Assembly: GCA_026398235.1 (NCBI GenBank)
Contig: JAPLTE010000124.1
Span: forward strand, 1 to 51,532
Source of the DNA: Verrucomicrobiota bacterium
Lineage (GTDB): Bacteria > Verrucomicrobiota > Verrucomicrobiia > Chthoniobacterales > Chthoniobacteraceae
Length of the DNA: 51,532 nt
Direction of reading: 5' to 3'
Made by a program: the position numbers and the translations under genes
Part shown: positions 24,963 to 33,796 of the stretch, in pieces
How the letters are laid out: the number at the start of each line of letters is the position of its first letter
Position numbering within the stretch: position 1 is the stretch's first letter
Notes under the pieces: generated by a model
What the model was told of the DNA's origin: nothing
Seen by the model: the letters and a program-made list of their open reading frames with translations, nothing else
Database searches by the model: none

Positions 24963-25048
24963 TCCGGGGAGATTCAGCACAGAGGAGGCGCACGAACAGG
25001 AGTGTAAAGCATTGCCGGATTGCACGGGAATTGCTATTCTCAGCCCCG

Positions 25049-25537
25049 ATGCTGCTGCGCGTCCTCCCTCTCTTGCTCGCCCTGCTCTTTCTTTCCGGGT
25101 GCATGCGTTCGCTTCCGCCTTATGAGAAGCCGATTGCCCGCACGCGTTTCCAGACCGTCCGCACCACGGCTTACACGCATTCCGAGCGGGATCACCTGCG
25201 CTATGCTGCTCAATCGGCACTGGGAACACGGTTGCGGTACGACAAAATTCACAGCGCCGCAGCGGACTGGGCGCGCTGGCCTGCGGGGACGCTTTTCCGC
25301 ATTCAAGAGACGGGCGAACTCTGCCAGGTCGATGATTACGGATGGGCGTTGGCGGGGAGAAACACCATTGATCTTTACAAGCCCTCGCGTCGGGAAATGT
25401 GCCAATGGGATACCCGTCGCGTGCACATCGAGGTGCTCCGTTGGGGCGATCCCTGGGAGAGTTATAACCGGCTCAAACCGGTGAGGAGCCATCGCCACGT
25501 GAAACGGATGATGTCGGAAATAAAAGAGTTCTATTAG
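25049..25537 (+). CDS. Lipoprotein with 3D (Asp-Asp-Asp) domain
   Basis: The ATG at 25049 gives 162 residues with a lipoprotein signal: MLLRVLPLLLALLFLSGCMR, with lipobox LSGC, so Cys18 should be lipidated. The remaining sequence follows the 3D double-psi beta-barrel pattern of MltA-like and RlpA-like proteins: TTAYTHSERDH, IHSAAADWARWPAGTLFRI, CQVDDYGWALAGRNTIDLYKP and RRVHIEVLRWGDPW. Such domains act on peptidoglycan or bind glycan in the envelope. The key Asp positions appear in VDDYG and TIDLY; catalysis is not proven. A longer open frame begins at 24959, but the lipoprotein start is more sensible. Confidence 0.85.
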   Translation: MLLRVLPLLLALLFLSGCMRSLPPYEKPIARTRFQTVRTTAYTHSERDHLRYAAQSALGTRLRYDKIHSAAADWARWPAGTLFRIQETGELCQVDDYGWALAGRNTIDLYKPSRREMCQWDTRRVHIEVLRWGDPWESYNRLKPVRSHRHVKRMMSEIKEFY

Positions 25538-25640
25538 GCAGTGTCCCTGCGGCGTGTCTGGATGAACTCTGTCGCCGATTTGCAGCGTCTCGGAGCCGTT
25601 TCGGGCGGCGGCTAAACTCGTTTTCCAATCCTGTGCGCGC

Positions 25641-25662
25641 CTTTGCGCCTTTGGGCGAGTCT
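25641..25662 (+). repeat. Degenerate dispersed intergenic repeat (CTTTGCGCCTTTGGGCGAG type)
   Basis: CTTTGCGCCTTTGGGCGAGTCT resembles, from memory, a short repeat (CTTTGCGTCTTTGCGTGAGA-like) scattered between genes in PVC and some other bacterial genomes. Only one copy of this type is seen in the window. Confidence 0.3.
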
Positions 25663-25716
25663 CATTTTCCTGTTTTCAAAGGACGGGCGGGCGGCGTATG
25701 CTTACCCCCCTTTCTC

Positions 25717-26754
25717 ATGAATCTTGTCAAAGTTGCTGTCGTTGGGGCTTCGGGGTATTCGGGCCAGGAGCTGATCCGCATTTTAATGCGGCATCCCGGG
25801 GTAGACCTCGTGTGCGTCACCTCGCGCCAATTCGCCGGGCAACCCATTGCCGAGGTCTATCCCCGGTTTCAGCACCATCGGTTTGCGGAGGTGAAGTTCA
25901 GCGCGTCCGATGCCGCGGCGGTGGTCGCGTCCGGTGCGAAGGTGGCGTTTCTGGCGCTGCCCCACGGGTTGGCCCATGAATATGCGAAGCCATTGCTTGA
26001 GGGCGGGCTGAAGGTGATTGATCTGAGCGCCGATTTCCGGATCAAAGATCCCGCTGTTTTTCAGGAATTTTATGGGGAGAGCCATCCCGCCCCGGAACTG
26101 CTCGCGCAGAGCGTGTATGGATTGCCGGAGGTTTACCGGGAGGCGATTCGCAAATCCGATTTGATCGCTTCTCCCGGCTGCTACCCGACGAGTATTTTGC
26201 TGCCGTTGATCCCGCTTCTAAAGGCGCGGTTGATCGATCCGGCAACGATCACCGTTTCCAGCATGAGCGGCGTGAGCGGCGCGGGTCGCAAGGCGGAAAT
26301 CGCGTATCTCTTCTGCGAATGCAACGAAAGCGTGCGGGCTTATGGCGTGCCCAAACACCGGCATCTTTCAGAGATCGAACAAGAGCTTTCCAGTGCGGCG
26401 GGGGCGCCGGTCGTGATCAGCTTTACGCCGCATCTCATCCCGGTGAACCGGGGAATTGTGAGCACGATTTACGCTGACCTCGTTCCGGGCGCAGGCGCGG
26501 CGGAGATCACGACGACGCTGGAATGCGCTTACAAGAACGAGCCGTTTGTGCGCTTGCAGGGCGTGGCTGGGAGCGCCGACATCAAGAACGTCGCGCACAC
26601 CAATTTCATCGACATCGCCTGGCGGCACGATGCGCGCACGGGCCGGGTGGTGCTCTTAAGTGCCGAGGATAACCTCGTCAAGGGAGCTTCCGGCCAGGCA
26701 GTGCAGAGCTTCAACCTTCTCTGCGGTTGGCCCGAAACCGAGGGTCTGCAATAA
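25717..26754 (+). CDS. argC: N-acetyl-gamma-glutamyl-phosphate reductase
   Basis: Third step of arginine biosynthesis: NADPH-dependent reduction of N-acetylglutamyl phosphate to the semialdehyde. The ATG at 25717 gives 345 residues starting MNLVKVAVVGASGYSGQEL, the NADP-binding GASGYSG motif. The catalytic cysteine lies in ASPGCYPTSILLPL, and SSMSGVSGAGRKAE and FTPHLIPVNRGIVST are conserved family blocks. A longer frame begins at 25633 but adds unrelated residues. It is the first gene of argC-argJ-argB-argD-argF, all on the plus strand with short gaps. Confidence 0.96.
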   Translation: MNLVKVAVVGASGYSGQELIRILMRHPGVDLVCVTSRQFAGQPIAEVYPRFQHHRFAEVKFSASDAAAVVASGAKVAFLALPHGLAHEYAKPLLEGGLKVIDLSADFRIKDPAVFQEFYGESHPAPELLAQSVYGLPEVYREAIRKSDLIASPGCYPTSILLPLIPLLKARLIDPATITVSSMSGVSGAGRKAEIAYLFCECNESVRAYGVPKHRHLSEIEQELSSAAGAPVVISFTPHLIPVNRGIVSTIYADLVPGAGAAEITTTLECAYKNEPFVRLQGVAGSADIKNVAHTNFIDIAWRHDARTGRVVLLSAEDNLVKGASGQAVQSFNLLCGWPETEGLQ

Positions 26755-26779
26755 TTCATCTCTTTTTCGCCCTTTGCTT

Positions 26780-27991
26780 ATGAACAGTTTTCTTGAAATC
26801 CCCGGTGGTGTTACCGCGCCCCAATCCTTTACCGCAGGCAGCCTTTTTGCGGGCATCAAGCCGACGAACCAATCCAAGCCGGACATGGCGTTTCTTTTCT
26901 CCACCGTTCCAGCGGTGGCGGCGGGGACGTTCACGACCAATGCCGTGAAAGCCGCGCCGGTGCGCGTTTCGCAGGCAAACATCCGCGCCACCGAGACACG
27001 GGCGATTGTGGCCAACAGCGGCAATGCGAATGCCTGTACGGGAGTGGCCGGGATCGACCATGCCAAGCGGATGACCAAGGCGATGGCCAAGGCGATGGGG
27101 ATCAAGGAGCGCCAGGTGTTGGTTTGCTCCACGGGGCGGATCGGCGTGCCGCTGCCCATCGAGCAGATGGAAGCCGCCATTGCCAAAGCCCCCTGCGCGC
27201 TTGCACCCGATGGCAGTTTGCGGGCGGCCCAGGCGATCATGACCAGCGATACGAACACCAAAGAGATTGCGGTGGAACTGGATATCTACGGGAAGAAGGT
27301 TCGCATCGGCGGCATTGCCAAAGGGGCCGGGATGATCGACCCGAACATGGCGACCATGTTGTGTTTCCTTACGACCGACGCGGCGATCAGCAAAAAGCTG
27401 CTCCAGCAGGCGATTTCCGATGCGGTGGAGTGCTCCTTCAACCGGATCACCATCGACGGGGACATGAGCACCAACGACACCGTGCTCATGCTGGCCAACG
27501 GCGCCGCAGGCAACCCGCCATTGCGCAACGGTGAGCCGGAGTTCGACCGCTTTCAAAGCGCTTTGAATCACGTCTGCTGTGCCCTGGCGCGGATGATTGT
27601 GGAGGACGGCGAGGGGGTCAGTAAATTTGTCACCGTGCAGATTCGCGGGGCCAAGAGTCGCCAGGACGCCCGCAAGGCGGCTGAAGCCGTGGCGAATTCC
27701 ACGCTCACCAAATGCTGCTGGTATGGAGGCGATCCCAACTGGGGCCGCGTGATGGACGCCATCGGCTATTCCACGGCCAAGGTGCGCGAGGAGACGGTGG
27801 ACATTTATTACGATGGTTTGATCGCGGTGCAGAACGGCACGGCGGCGGCCACGCCTGTTTCCAAGCTCAAGGAAGTGGTGGCAAACCAGCGGTTTACGAT
27901 CACGGTCGATCTGCACATCGGCAAAGCCGAATACACCGTTTTTACCACCGACCTGACGACGGCCTACGTTGAGTTTAACATGGGCGAATGA
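26780..27991 (+). CDS. argJ: Glutamate N-acetyltransferase/amino-acid acetyltransferase
   Basis: ArgJ recycles the acetyl group from N-acetylornithine to glutamate and may also use acetyl-CoA. The ATG at 26780 gives 403 residues starting MNSFLEIPGGVTAPQSF. The self-cleavage site that yields the alpha and beta chains is visible in GMIDPNMATMLCFLTTD (Ala-Thr), and FNRITIDGDMSTNDTVLML and WYGGDPNWGRVMDAIGYS are conserved. The presence of ArgJ suggests the cyclic pathway, so no separate acetylornithine deacetylase (argE) is needed. It follows argC by 25 bases. Confidence 0.96.
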   Translation: MNSFLEIPGGVTAPQSFTAGSLFAGIKPTNQSKPDMAFLFSTVPAVAAGTFTTNAVKAAPVRVSQANIRATETRAIVANSGNANACTGVAGIDHAKRMTKAMAKAMGIKERQVLVCSTGRIGVPLPIEQMEAAIAKAPCALAPDGSLRAAQAIMTSDTNTKEIAVELDIYGKKVRIGGIAKGAGMIDPNMATMLCFLTTDAAISKKLLQQAISDAVECSFNRITIDGDMSTNDTVLMLANGAAGNPPLRNGEPEFDRFQSALNHVCCALARMIVEDGEGVSKFVTVQIRGAKSRQDARKAAEAVANSTLTKCCWYGGDPNWGRVMDAIGYSTAKVREETVDIYYDGLIAVQNGTAAATPVSKLKEVVANQRFTITVDLHIGKAEYTVFTTDLTTAYVEFNMGE

Positions 27992-28048
27992 TTTTTGGGT
28001 TGCGCAAACGACTCCCCGGCTTTCCAATGGCCGTTTTTCCACCTACCA

Positions 28049-28927
28049 ATGGCTTCCATTTCCCACCTGGCCCGCACCGAATCGCTGATCGAAGCGCTCC
28101 CGTTCATGCAGAAATACCGGGGGCAGCTTTTTGTTATTAAATATGGCGGCAGCGCGATGGAGGACGAGCACATGGTGGAGCGGTTGCTGCGGGACGTGGT
28201 GTTCCTCGAAGCGGTCGGCATCAACCCGGTCTTGATCCATGGCGGCGGAAAGGCGATCACCACGCGGATGCGCGAAGCGGGGATCAAGGCGCAATTTGTC
28301 AACGGCCTGCGGGTGACGTGCGAGCGATCCATTGAGATTGTCGAGGAGGTTTTGAGCTGCGAAATCAACCCGAAGATTGTCGAGACCATCAACGAATTTG
28401 GCGGGCGCGCCGTGGGCATTCACGGCAAAGAAGTTTTCCAGGTAAACAAGCTCCCGTTGCAGCGCGATGAAAAAGGGGAGGAAGTTGATCTCGGCTTTGT
28501 CGGCGAAGTGGTGAGTGTGGCGCTCGGGCAGATCCAAAAAGCCGTGGAAGCCGAGACAGTGCCTGTCATTTCGCCCATTGGCCGGGATGTCAGCGGGAAG
28601 CTGTTCAACATCAACGCGGACACCGCGGCGGGAGCGGTTGCGGCGGCGTTGGGAGCGGCGAAGATGATTTATTTGAGCGACGTTCCCGGGATTATGCGCA
28701 ACCCCAAGGAAGCCGATTCGCTGATTTCGACCCTCTCCATTGAAGAAGTGCAAGGGCTCATTGAGGAAGGGATTGTGGCCGGAGGGATGATCCCGAAGGT
28801 CACCTCCGCCATGAGCGCCATCGAAAAAGGGGTCAAAAAAGTGCACTTCATTGATGGGCGCATTCAACATTCACTCCTTCTGGAGGTGTTTACCCACACC
28901 GGCATTGGGACGGAGATCGTCGCATAA
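28049..28927 (+). CDS. argB: N-acetylglutamate kinase
   Basis: ArgB phosphorylates N-acetylglutamate and is often the feedback-controlled enzyme. The ATG at 28049 gives 292 residues. VIKYGGSAMEDEHMVERL (lysine with the glycine pair) and GINPVLIHGGGKAITTRM are ATP- and substrate-binding motifs. KMIYLSDVPGIMRNP and the IPKVTSAMSAIEKGVKKVHFIDGRI end are also typical. The N-terminal extension (MASISHLARTESLIEALPFMQ) resembles the helix that allows hexamer formation and arginine inhibition in longer ArgB proteins, so feedback control is plausible. The frame opens earlier at 27995 but the added residues are not family-like. Confidence 0.95.
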   Translation: MASISHLARTESLIEALPFMQKYRGQLFVIKYGGSAMEDEHMVERLLRDVVFLEAVGINPVLIHGGGKAITTRMREAGIKAQFVNGLRVTCERSIEIVEEVLSCEINPKIVETINEFGGRAVGIHGKEVFQVNKLPLQRDEKGEEVDLGFVGEVVSVALGQIQKAVEAETVPVISPIGRDVSGKLFNINADTAAGAVAAALGAAKMIYLSDVPGIMRNPKEADSLISTLSIEEVQGLIEEGIVAGGMIPKVTSAMSAIEKGVKKVHFIDGRIQHSLLLEVFTHTGIGTEIVA

Positions 28928-28951
28928 GGCGACTTGTTTAAGGAGTCAGCA

Positions 28952-30244
28952 ATGGAAAGCACGCTAGATTTGTTCAATCAATACGTCATCCCAACCTACG
29001 GGCGCTTCCCGCTGGTATTGGAGCGGGGCGAAGGGTGCCGCGTCTGGGATGAAGCCGGGCGGGAATATCTCGATTTCGGCGCAGGCATCGCGGTCTGTTC
29101 CGTGGGACACAGCCATCCCCGGGTTGCCGATGCCATGGCGCGGCAGGCCCGTAAATTGGTGCATACTTCCAATCTTTATTACACGCGCCCTCAAGGAGAG
29201 CTGGCCAGGCGCCTTGTCGGTTACACCGGCCACGCGGGCAAGGTTTTCTTCGCCAACTCGGGAGCCGAGGCGAATGACGGGTTGTATAAACTCGCCCGGA
29301 AATTCGGCAACGAAGCCCGTTCGCCGCTGCCCCGGCATGCAGCGGGAGAGCGGCTCGAATATGCGCCGAACCGGTTTGAGATCCTGACTTTCGACGGCTC
29401 GTTTCACGGGCGGACCCTCGGCGGCATTGCCGCCACCGGGCAGGAGAAAGTCAAAAAAGGGTTCGAGCCGATTGCGAGCGGATTCCGCCATGTGCATTAC
29501 AACGATGCGCCGGAATTGGGCCGCTCCATTGGGCCGGATACCGTGGCGATTTTGATGGAGCCGATCCAAGGGGAGATCGGCGTGCGCCCGGCGACGGTGC
29601 AATTTTTGAAAGCGGTGCGCCAGATTTGTGACGACCACGGGCTGCTCATGATGTTTGACGAAGTGCAGTGCGGCCTGGGCCGCACGGGCGATTGGTGCGC
29701 CTGGAAAACGCTCGCAGGCGAGGGGATTATTCCTGACGCGGTGAGTTGGGCCAAAGGCATCGCGGGCGGCTTCCCCCTCGGCGCATTCTGGGTGCGCGAC
29801 CGGACGATCTCGATGAAAGACGGCAGCGAGATGAGCCTCGCGAACCTCCTCGGGCCCGGCACCCACGGGTCCACCTACGGCGGCACGCCTCTCGGGTGCA
29901 CGGTCGCCAACGAAGTGCTTTCGATCATCGAAGAAGAGGGGCTCCTCGCCAATGCCCGCGAAATGGGAGCTTATGCGAAAGCGGCCCTCGAAGCCCTGTG
30001 CTCCCCGCTCATCAAGGAAGTGCGCGGCGTGGGGCTGATGCTTGCGTTTGAATTGGTGCCGGATTTCTCCGAACGCATCGGCGACAAACGCGCGCCTGCT
30101 CTGGCGCTGATTGAACGGCTGCACCATGCCGGGCTCTTGAGCATTCCCGCAGGAACACACAACGTCCGCTGGTTGCCGCCGCTGAATGTCAGCCGGGCGG
30201 AAATCGACCAGGCTGTGGCTCTTTTGCGGACTGCATTATCCTGA
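28952..30244 (+). CDS. argD: Acetylornithine aminotransferase
   Basis: ArgD transaminates N-acetylglutamate semialdehyde to N-acetylornithine using PLP. The ATG at 28952 has AAGGAG 7 bases upstream, one of the clearest ribosome sites in the window, and is preferred over an ATG 18 bases earlier. The 430-residue protein shows FANSGAEANDGLYKLARKF, LTFDGSFHGRTLGGIAATGQ, LMMFDEVQCGLGRTG, the PLP lysine in SWAKGIAGGFPLGAF and HGSTYGGTPLGC. It is about 20-30 residues longer than usual because of a small insert near residues 130-140 (RSPLPRHAAGERLEYAPN). Confidence 0.95.
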   Translation: MESTLDLFNQYVIPTYGRFPLVLERGEGCRVWDEAGREYLDFGAGIAVCSVGHSHPRVADAMARQARKLVHTSNLYYTRPQGELARRLVGYTGHAGKVFFANSGAEANDGLYKLARKFGNEARSPLPRHAAGERLEYAPNRFEILTFDGSFHGRTLGGIAATGQEKVKKGFEPIASGFRHVHYNDAPELGRSIGPDTVAILMEPIQGEIGVRPATVQFLKAVRQICDDHGLLMMFDEVQCGLGRTGDWCAWKTLAGEGIIPDAVSWAKGIAGGFPLGAFWVRDRTISMKDGSEMSLANLLGPGTHGSTYGGTPLGCTVANEVLSIIEEEGLLANAREMGAYAKAALEALCSPLIKEVRGVGLMLAFELVPDFSERIGDKRAPALALIERLHHAGLLSIPAGTHNVRWLPPLNVSRAEIDQAVALLRTALS

Positions 30245-30257
30245 ACCTTGCATACCC

Positions 30258-31154
30258 ATGAAGCACTTGCTCTCTCTTGAGTCGCTCCCGGCGGGCGACA
30301 TGGCGGAAATCCTGGCCCTGACCAAGACGATCAAAGCGATGCGCAATCATCCTGCGGAGCACCCGTTGCGCAATCAGTGTTGGGGAATGATTTTCAGTAA
30401 ATCGTCCACACGCACGCGCGTCAGTTTTGAAGTGGGGATCCGGGAATTGGGCGGCGACGCGCTGTTTCTGAGCGCCAACGACATCCAACTCGGGCGGGGC
30501 GAACCGATCAAGGACACCGCGCGCGTGATGGGGCGGATGTTGCACGGGGCGGTGATTCGCACGTTCGCGCAGCAGGACGTGGAAGATTTCGCGCGCTACA
30601 GCAATATCCCGACGATCAACGCGCTTACCGATGACGAGCATCCGTGCCAGATTTTGGCCGACCTGTTCACCATCCAGGAAAAGCTCGGCACCTATGGGGG
30701 CAAGACCGTCACATTCATCGGCGACGGCGCGTGCAATGTGTCGCGTTCGTGGATATGGGCGGCTTCCAAGCTCAATTTCCAGTTGCGCATCGCGTCGCCC
30801 AAGCCGTTCCAGCCCTCGCCGGAACTGATTGCGCGCGCGGGGGGCAACATTGTCGTCACTGATGACGTGGTGGCGGCCGTGAGCGGCGCCGATGTGCTTT
30901 ATACGGACGTTTGGGTGAGCATGGGCTTGGAGCGGGAGGCCGAATACCGGCTTGCCCAGCTTGCCGGCTACCAGATCAACGCGGAACTGCTCAAAAAAGC
31001 CGCCCCGGGAGCGCTCGCCATGCATTGTCTGCCCGCTTACCGGGGCAAAGAGATCACCGACGAAGTCGTGGAAGGCCATGCCGACACCATCTTTACCGAA
31101 GCCGAAAACCGCCTGCACGTGCAGAAGGCGATTATTACGTGGCTTTTGAAATAG
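30258..31154 (+). CDS. argF: Ornithine carbamoyltransferase
   Basis: It joins carbamoyl phosphate and ornithine to make citrulline. The 298-residue protein shows the carbamoyl phosphate loop SKSSTRTRVSFE, HPCQILADLFTI, the ornithine-binding area with TDVWVSMGLE, and HCLPAYRGKEITDEV near the C-terminus. The ATG at 30258 is 14 bases after argD. It is the last arginine gene in this cluster; argG and argH are not in the window. A dispersed inverted repeat follows directly. Confidence 0.96.
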   Translation: MKHLLSLESLPAGDMAEILALTKTIKAMRNHPAEHPLRNQCWGMIFSKSSTRTRVSFEVGIRELGGDALFLSANDIQLGRGEPIKDTARVMGRMLHGAVIRTFAQQDVEDFARYSNIPTINALTDDEHPCQILADLFTIQEKLGTYGGKTVTFIGDGACNVSRSWIWAASKLNFQLRIASPKPFQPSPELIARAGGNIVVTDDVVAAVSGADVLYTDVWVSMGLEREAEYRLAQLAGYQINAELLKKAAPGALAMHCLPAYRGKEITDEVVEGHADTIFTEAENRLHVQKAIITWLLK

Positions 31155-31167
31155 CCAAAGAAAGACA

Positions 31168-31258
31168 TTCACCACGAAGAACACAGAGGACACGAAGAAA
31201 AGAATAAGAAAAATTTCCTTGGTTTTTGCTTCGTGTCCTTCGTGTTCTCTGTGGTGAA
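31168..31258. repeat. Dispersed repeat, 30-base inverted arms with ACGAAG motifs
   Basis: The left arm (31168-31197) reads TTCACCACGAAGAACACAGA then GGACACGAAG. The right arm (31229-31258) is nearly its reverse complement, with the GAAG and AGAG units swapped at two places. Such short repeats with GGACACGAAG units occur many times between genes in verrucomicrobial and planctomycete genomes, as I recall. The transcript could fold into a long hairpin between argF and tmk. Confidence 0.8.
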
Positions 31259-31282
31259 TTTGAAAAAGCAGAAATTTTTTTT

Positions 31283-31960
31283 ATGAAAACTCCCATTCCA
31301 GGCGGTCTGCTGGTTGCCATTGAAGGGATCGACGGAACGGGCAAGTCCACCGTTGCCGCCATCCTTGCGCAATGGTGCGGAGAGCGCGGCCTGGCCTGCG
31401 TTTTTTCCAAGGAGCCGACGAGCCTCTCCTACGGGCAGAAGCTGCGGGAATCGGCGGACACCGGGCGGCTTTCCATTGAGGAGGAGCTGGAGCTTTTCCG
31501 GCTCGACCGCAAGGAGCACGTGGAGCGGAGCATCGGCCCGGCTTTGGCGGAAAATCATATCGTCATCCTGGACCGGTATTACTGGAGCAACGCGGCGTAC
31601 CAAGGGGCGCGTGGAGTCGATTTCGACCAGATCATCGCGGCCAACGAAGCGATCGCTCCGGTGCCGGATCTGATTTTGTTCATGGACGTGGAAGTGCGCA
31701 GCGGCATCGGGCGCATCCACCGGCGCGGGGATGCACAGAACGATTTCGAAGGGCTGGAGTCGCTGGAAAAAGCGCGTTCCATTTTCCAAACCTTGCACGA
31801 GCGGGGGGACCGCCCCTCGGTGCGGATTGACGCGAGCAAGGAGCTGCGGGCCGTGTGTGCCGAGGCGCTGCGCGTATTCAAAGACGCTGCGTGCAGGAAA
31901 ATCATGAACGCCTCGCCGGTCTTGATCGCGGAGGCTGACGGCGAGCTGTTTCGCGGGTAA
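31283..31960 (+). CDS. tmk: Thymidylate kinase
   Basis: It converts dTMP to dTDP. The 225-residue protein shows the P-loop GIDGTGKSTVAAIL at about residues 16-29, FSKEPTS, the LDRYYWSNAAYQG motif (a variant of the family's DRY loop), FMDVEVRSGIGRIHRRG and a C-terminal helix region. The ATG at 31283 comes 24 bases after a dispersed repeat, following a T-rich stretch. The gene is not part of the arginine operon by function but is collinear with it. It converges with the following gene. Confidence 0.9.
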   Translation: MKTPIPGGLLVAIEGIDGTGKSTVAAILAQWCGERGLACVFSKEPTSLSYGQKLRESADTGRLSIEEELELFRLDRKEHVERSIGPALAENHIVILDRYYWSNAAYQGARGVDFDQIIAANEAIAPVPDLILFMDVEVRSGIGRIHRRGDAQNDFEGLESLEKARSIFQTLHERGDRPSVRIDASKELRAVCAEALRVFKDAACRKIMNASPVLIAEADGELFRG

Positions 31961-31995
31961 ATTGTATTCTGAACGGGAGCCGGTTTCCCGCAACG

Positions 31996-32010
31996 ATCCC
32001 AAGCTGGGAT
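31996..32010. terminator. Hairpin between convergent tmk and the next gene
   Basis: ATCCCA-AGC-TGGGAT is a perfect six-base inverted repeat in the 54-base gap between convergent genes. No T-run follows, so it is a weak terminator candidate. Confidence 0.3.
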
Positions 32011-32014
32011 AGCG

Positions 32015-33499
32015 CTAATCCGCAATCACTTCGCGGGCGAAGATATTGATCTGGCCGTTGGGTTCGCGCCGTACGCTGGTGATTTCAAACGGGCGCAGCT
32101 CATCTCGGGCAAACACCGTATTTTTCGGAGGAGCTAAGGCTCCGGCGGGGTATTCAACAATGACGCGAGGAGGCATGCCATTGGTCACGGTGGAGAGGGC
32201 ATTGCTCAGCGGACTGCTCGAACGCAGCACGGCGCGATTTTCGTTGCTGACCGAAACGGTGAAGTTGCCGCGCAGATACAACCGTTCGCCGCCGGTGCCG
32301 CGGTCGGCGAGTTCGTTGGCTTCAGAGAGGGAGACGAGTCGCCCCCTGGGCATTTTGCCGGGGGCATAGGTCCGCCAGGTTCCACCGGTTATGGGAGTGG
32401 GAGCGGGGGAGGGGGCGGAGGCGAGGAACGGTTGGAGAGGGATTTTAGGCGTGGAGGTGGCGACTGCAACCGGTGCGGGCGTGGGGCTCGCGGCAGCAGG
32501 GGGGGGCTGGATGGGAACAGGGGTGGGCTGGATGGCGACCGCGGGGGCCGGGGCAGCGGGAGCGGCCGGGGCGGTTTTGGCCGGAGTGGGAGTGGCTTTG
32601 GTTACGGGAGGCGCGGCGGGTGGATCCAGTTGGATGATCGTGGTGGAGGCGACGGATTGGGCCACGGGGATTCCCGGCCCCCCTCCGGTGCTGACGGGAG
32701 CGGGAGCGTGTTTGCGGGTGTATTCGGCGAAGGTTTTGAGCGCATCCTCGTAGAGTTGCCCACGCACGATCGGGAGACCCGCTGCCGGGTTCAATTCCTT
32801 GGGCGGTTCCAGGCTGAAGCTTCCGCTGCCTTGTTTCAGCGCGTAGGAACCGTAGAGGAGCGGGACGAGAGTAAATTGAAGGCGTCCGTCCGGGGTGCGG
32901 GCGACATGGATCACGGCGGAGAGGTCGAGCGATTTTTCCAGTTTAATGTCGAGGCCGGTGCGGAGCATCTGTTCCACAATGGGCAGGGCCTGCGGGGTGG
33001 CAGGGTAAATGTGCTCAATTACCACCTGCGGATTCTCAGCCGCCTGGGCAAGGGAGACGAGGCCAAGGCCGATGAAATCGGTGTTCTTGAGTTCATAAGA
33101 ACTCAAAATGCTATAGCGCCCGGTGAGGTAGGGGACCAGGTTCTTGGTGTTTTGGTAATTGTTGATGAAATCGCGCAGGAGCTCTTCGTTTTTGCGGTCC
33201 AGCTCGTAATTGGTGAGGCTGCCGAAGGTCTCAAATGCTTTTTGCGGAGTGAGGAAGACGCCGGGAGGCGCGGCGGTCAGCACGAAACGTTTGGGAGGCT
33301 CCAGCTTGTGAAGCACGTCTTTGAGGATGTGGTAGCTGTCCGGTTTTTCGGGATGCCCGAAGATATAGTAGCTCCCGAGCCAGCAAGCCAGGGCGACCCC
33401 GATGAGAAGGATGATGCCGACGGTCCAAAGAAAGAGATTGTCCGTCTCGGGCGGGTCCGGGACGGTGCGAAACTCGCGCCTGAAAAGATCTTCGTTCAT
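32015..33499 (-). CDS. Membrane-anchored protein with Pro/Ala-rich linker, unknown function
   Basis: The 494-residue protein has an N-terminal cytoplasmic part (MNEDLFRREFRTVPDPP), one transmembrane helix at about 23-47 (LFLWTVGIILLIGVALACWLG), a globular domain of about 200 residues (KRFVLTAAPPGVFLTPQ ... KQGSGSFSLEPP), a Pro/Ala/Thr-rich linker at about 280-375, and a C-terminal domain containing GTWRTYAPGKMPRGRLV and GGERLYLRGNFTVSVSNENR. The topology suggests both domains are outside the inner membrane. No enzyme motif is recognised. The linker may span peptidoglycan. I cannot assign a family. Confidence 0.75.
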   Translation of the reverse strand: MNEDLFRREFRTVPDPPETDNLFLWTVGIILLIGVALACWLGSYYIFGHPEKPDSYHILKDVLHKLEPPKRFVLTAAPPGVFLTPQKAFETFGSLTNYELDRKNEELLRDFINNYQNTKNLVPYLTGRYSILSSYELKNTDFIGLGLVSLAQAAENPQVVIEHIYPATPQALPIVEQMLRTGLDIKLEKSLDLSAVIHVARTPDGRLQFTLVPLLYGSYALKQGSGSFSLEPPKELNPAAGLPIVRGQLYEDALKTFAEYTRKHAPAPVSTGGGPGIPVAQSVASTTIIQLDPPAAPPVTKATPTPAKTAPAAPAAPAPAVAIQPTPVPIQPPPAAASPTPAPVAVATSTPKIPLQPFLASAPSPAPTPITGGTWRTYAPGKMPRGRLVSLSEANELADRGTGGERLYLRGNFTVSVSNENRAVLRSSSPLSNALSTVTNGMPPRVIVEYPAGALAPPKNTVFARDELRPFEITSVRREPNGQINIFAREVIAD

Positions 33500-33559
33500 G
33501 TAAGGCTTGGCGGCAAAAATAACGATTCACCGGGGTGAAGTCAAACCGCCCTCCTATAA

Positions 33560-33775
33560 GTTATCCGCAGATTGGGGAAAAATCGGAGGGGAAATCCGCA
33601 GATTTCGCAGATTTGCGCAGATTTGCGCAGATTTCTGGCTGGAGATGGGAGGGTGCGGTCCCACAGCCGCCCGCGAGAGCAAATCCAGCTTTTCGACCCT
33701 TTTTTGTCTCGGCCTGCGTGATCTCCCCTTCCTTCTTTTCCGAAAATCTGTGTTAATCTGCGCAATCTGCGGATA
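33560..33775. repeat. Dispersed CGCAGATTT repeat with inverted partner
   Basis: A copy of TTATCCGCAGATT at 33561 and a run of TCCGCAGATTT, CGCAGATTT, GCGCAGATTT and GCGCAGATTT at about 33595-33634 face a reverse copy (AATCTGTGTTAATCTGCGC then AATCTGCGGAT) at 33745-33774. Such CGCAGATT units recur between genes in PVC genomes as I remember them. The span fills most of the gap between the membrane-anchored protein and mutL. The inverted arms could pair at a distance. Confidence 0.75.
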
Positions 33776-33796
33776 GTCTTGTTCCGCCTTTATTCT

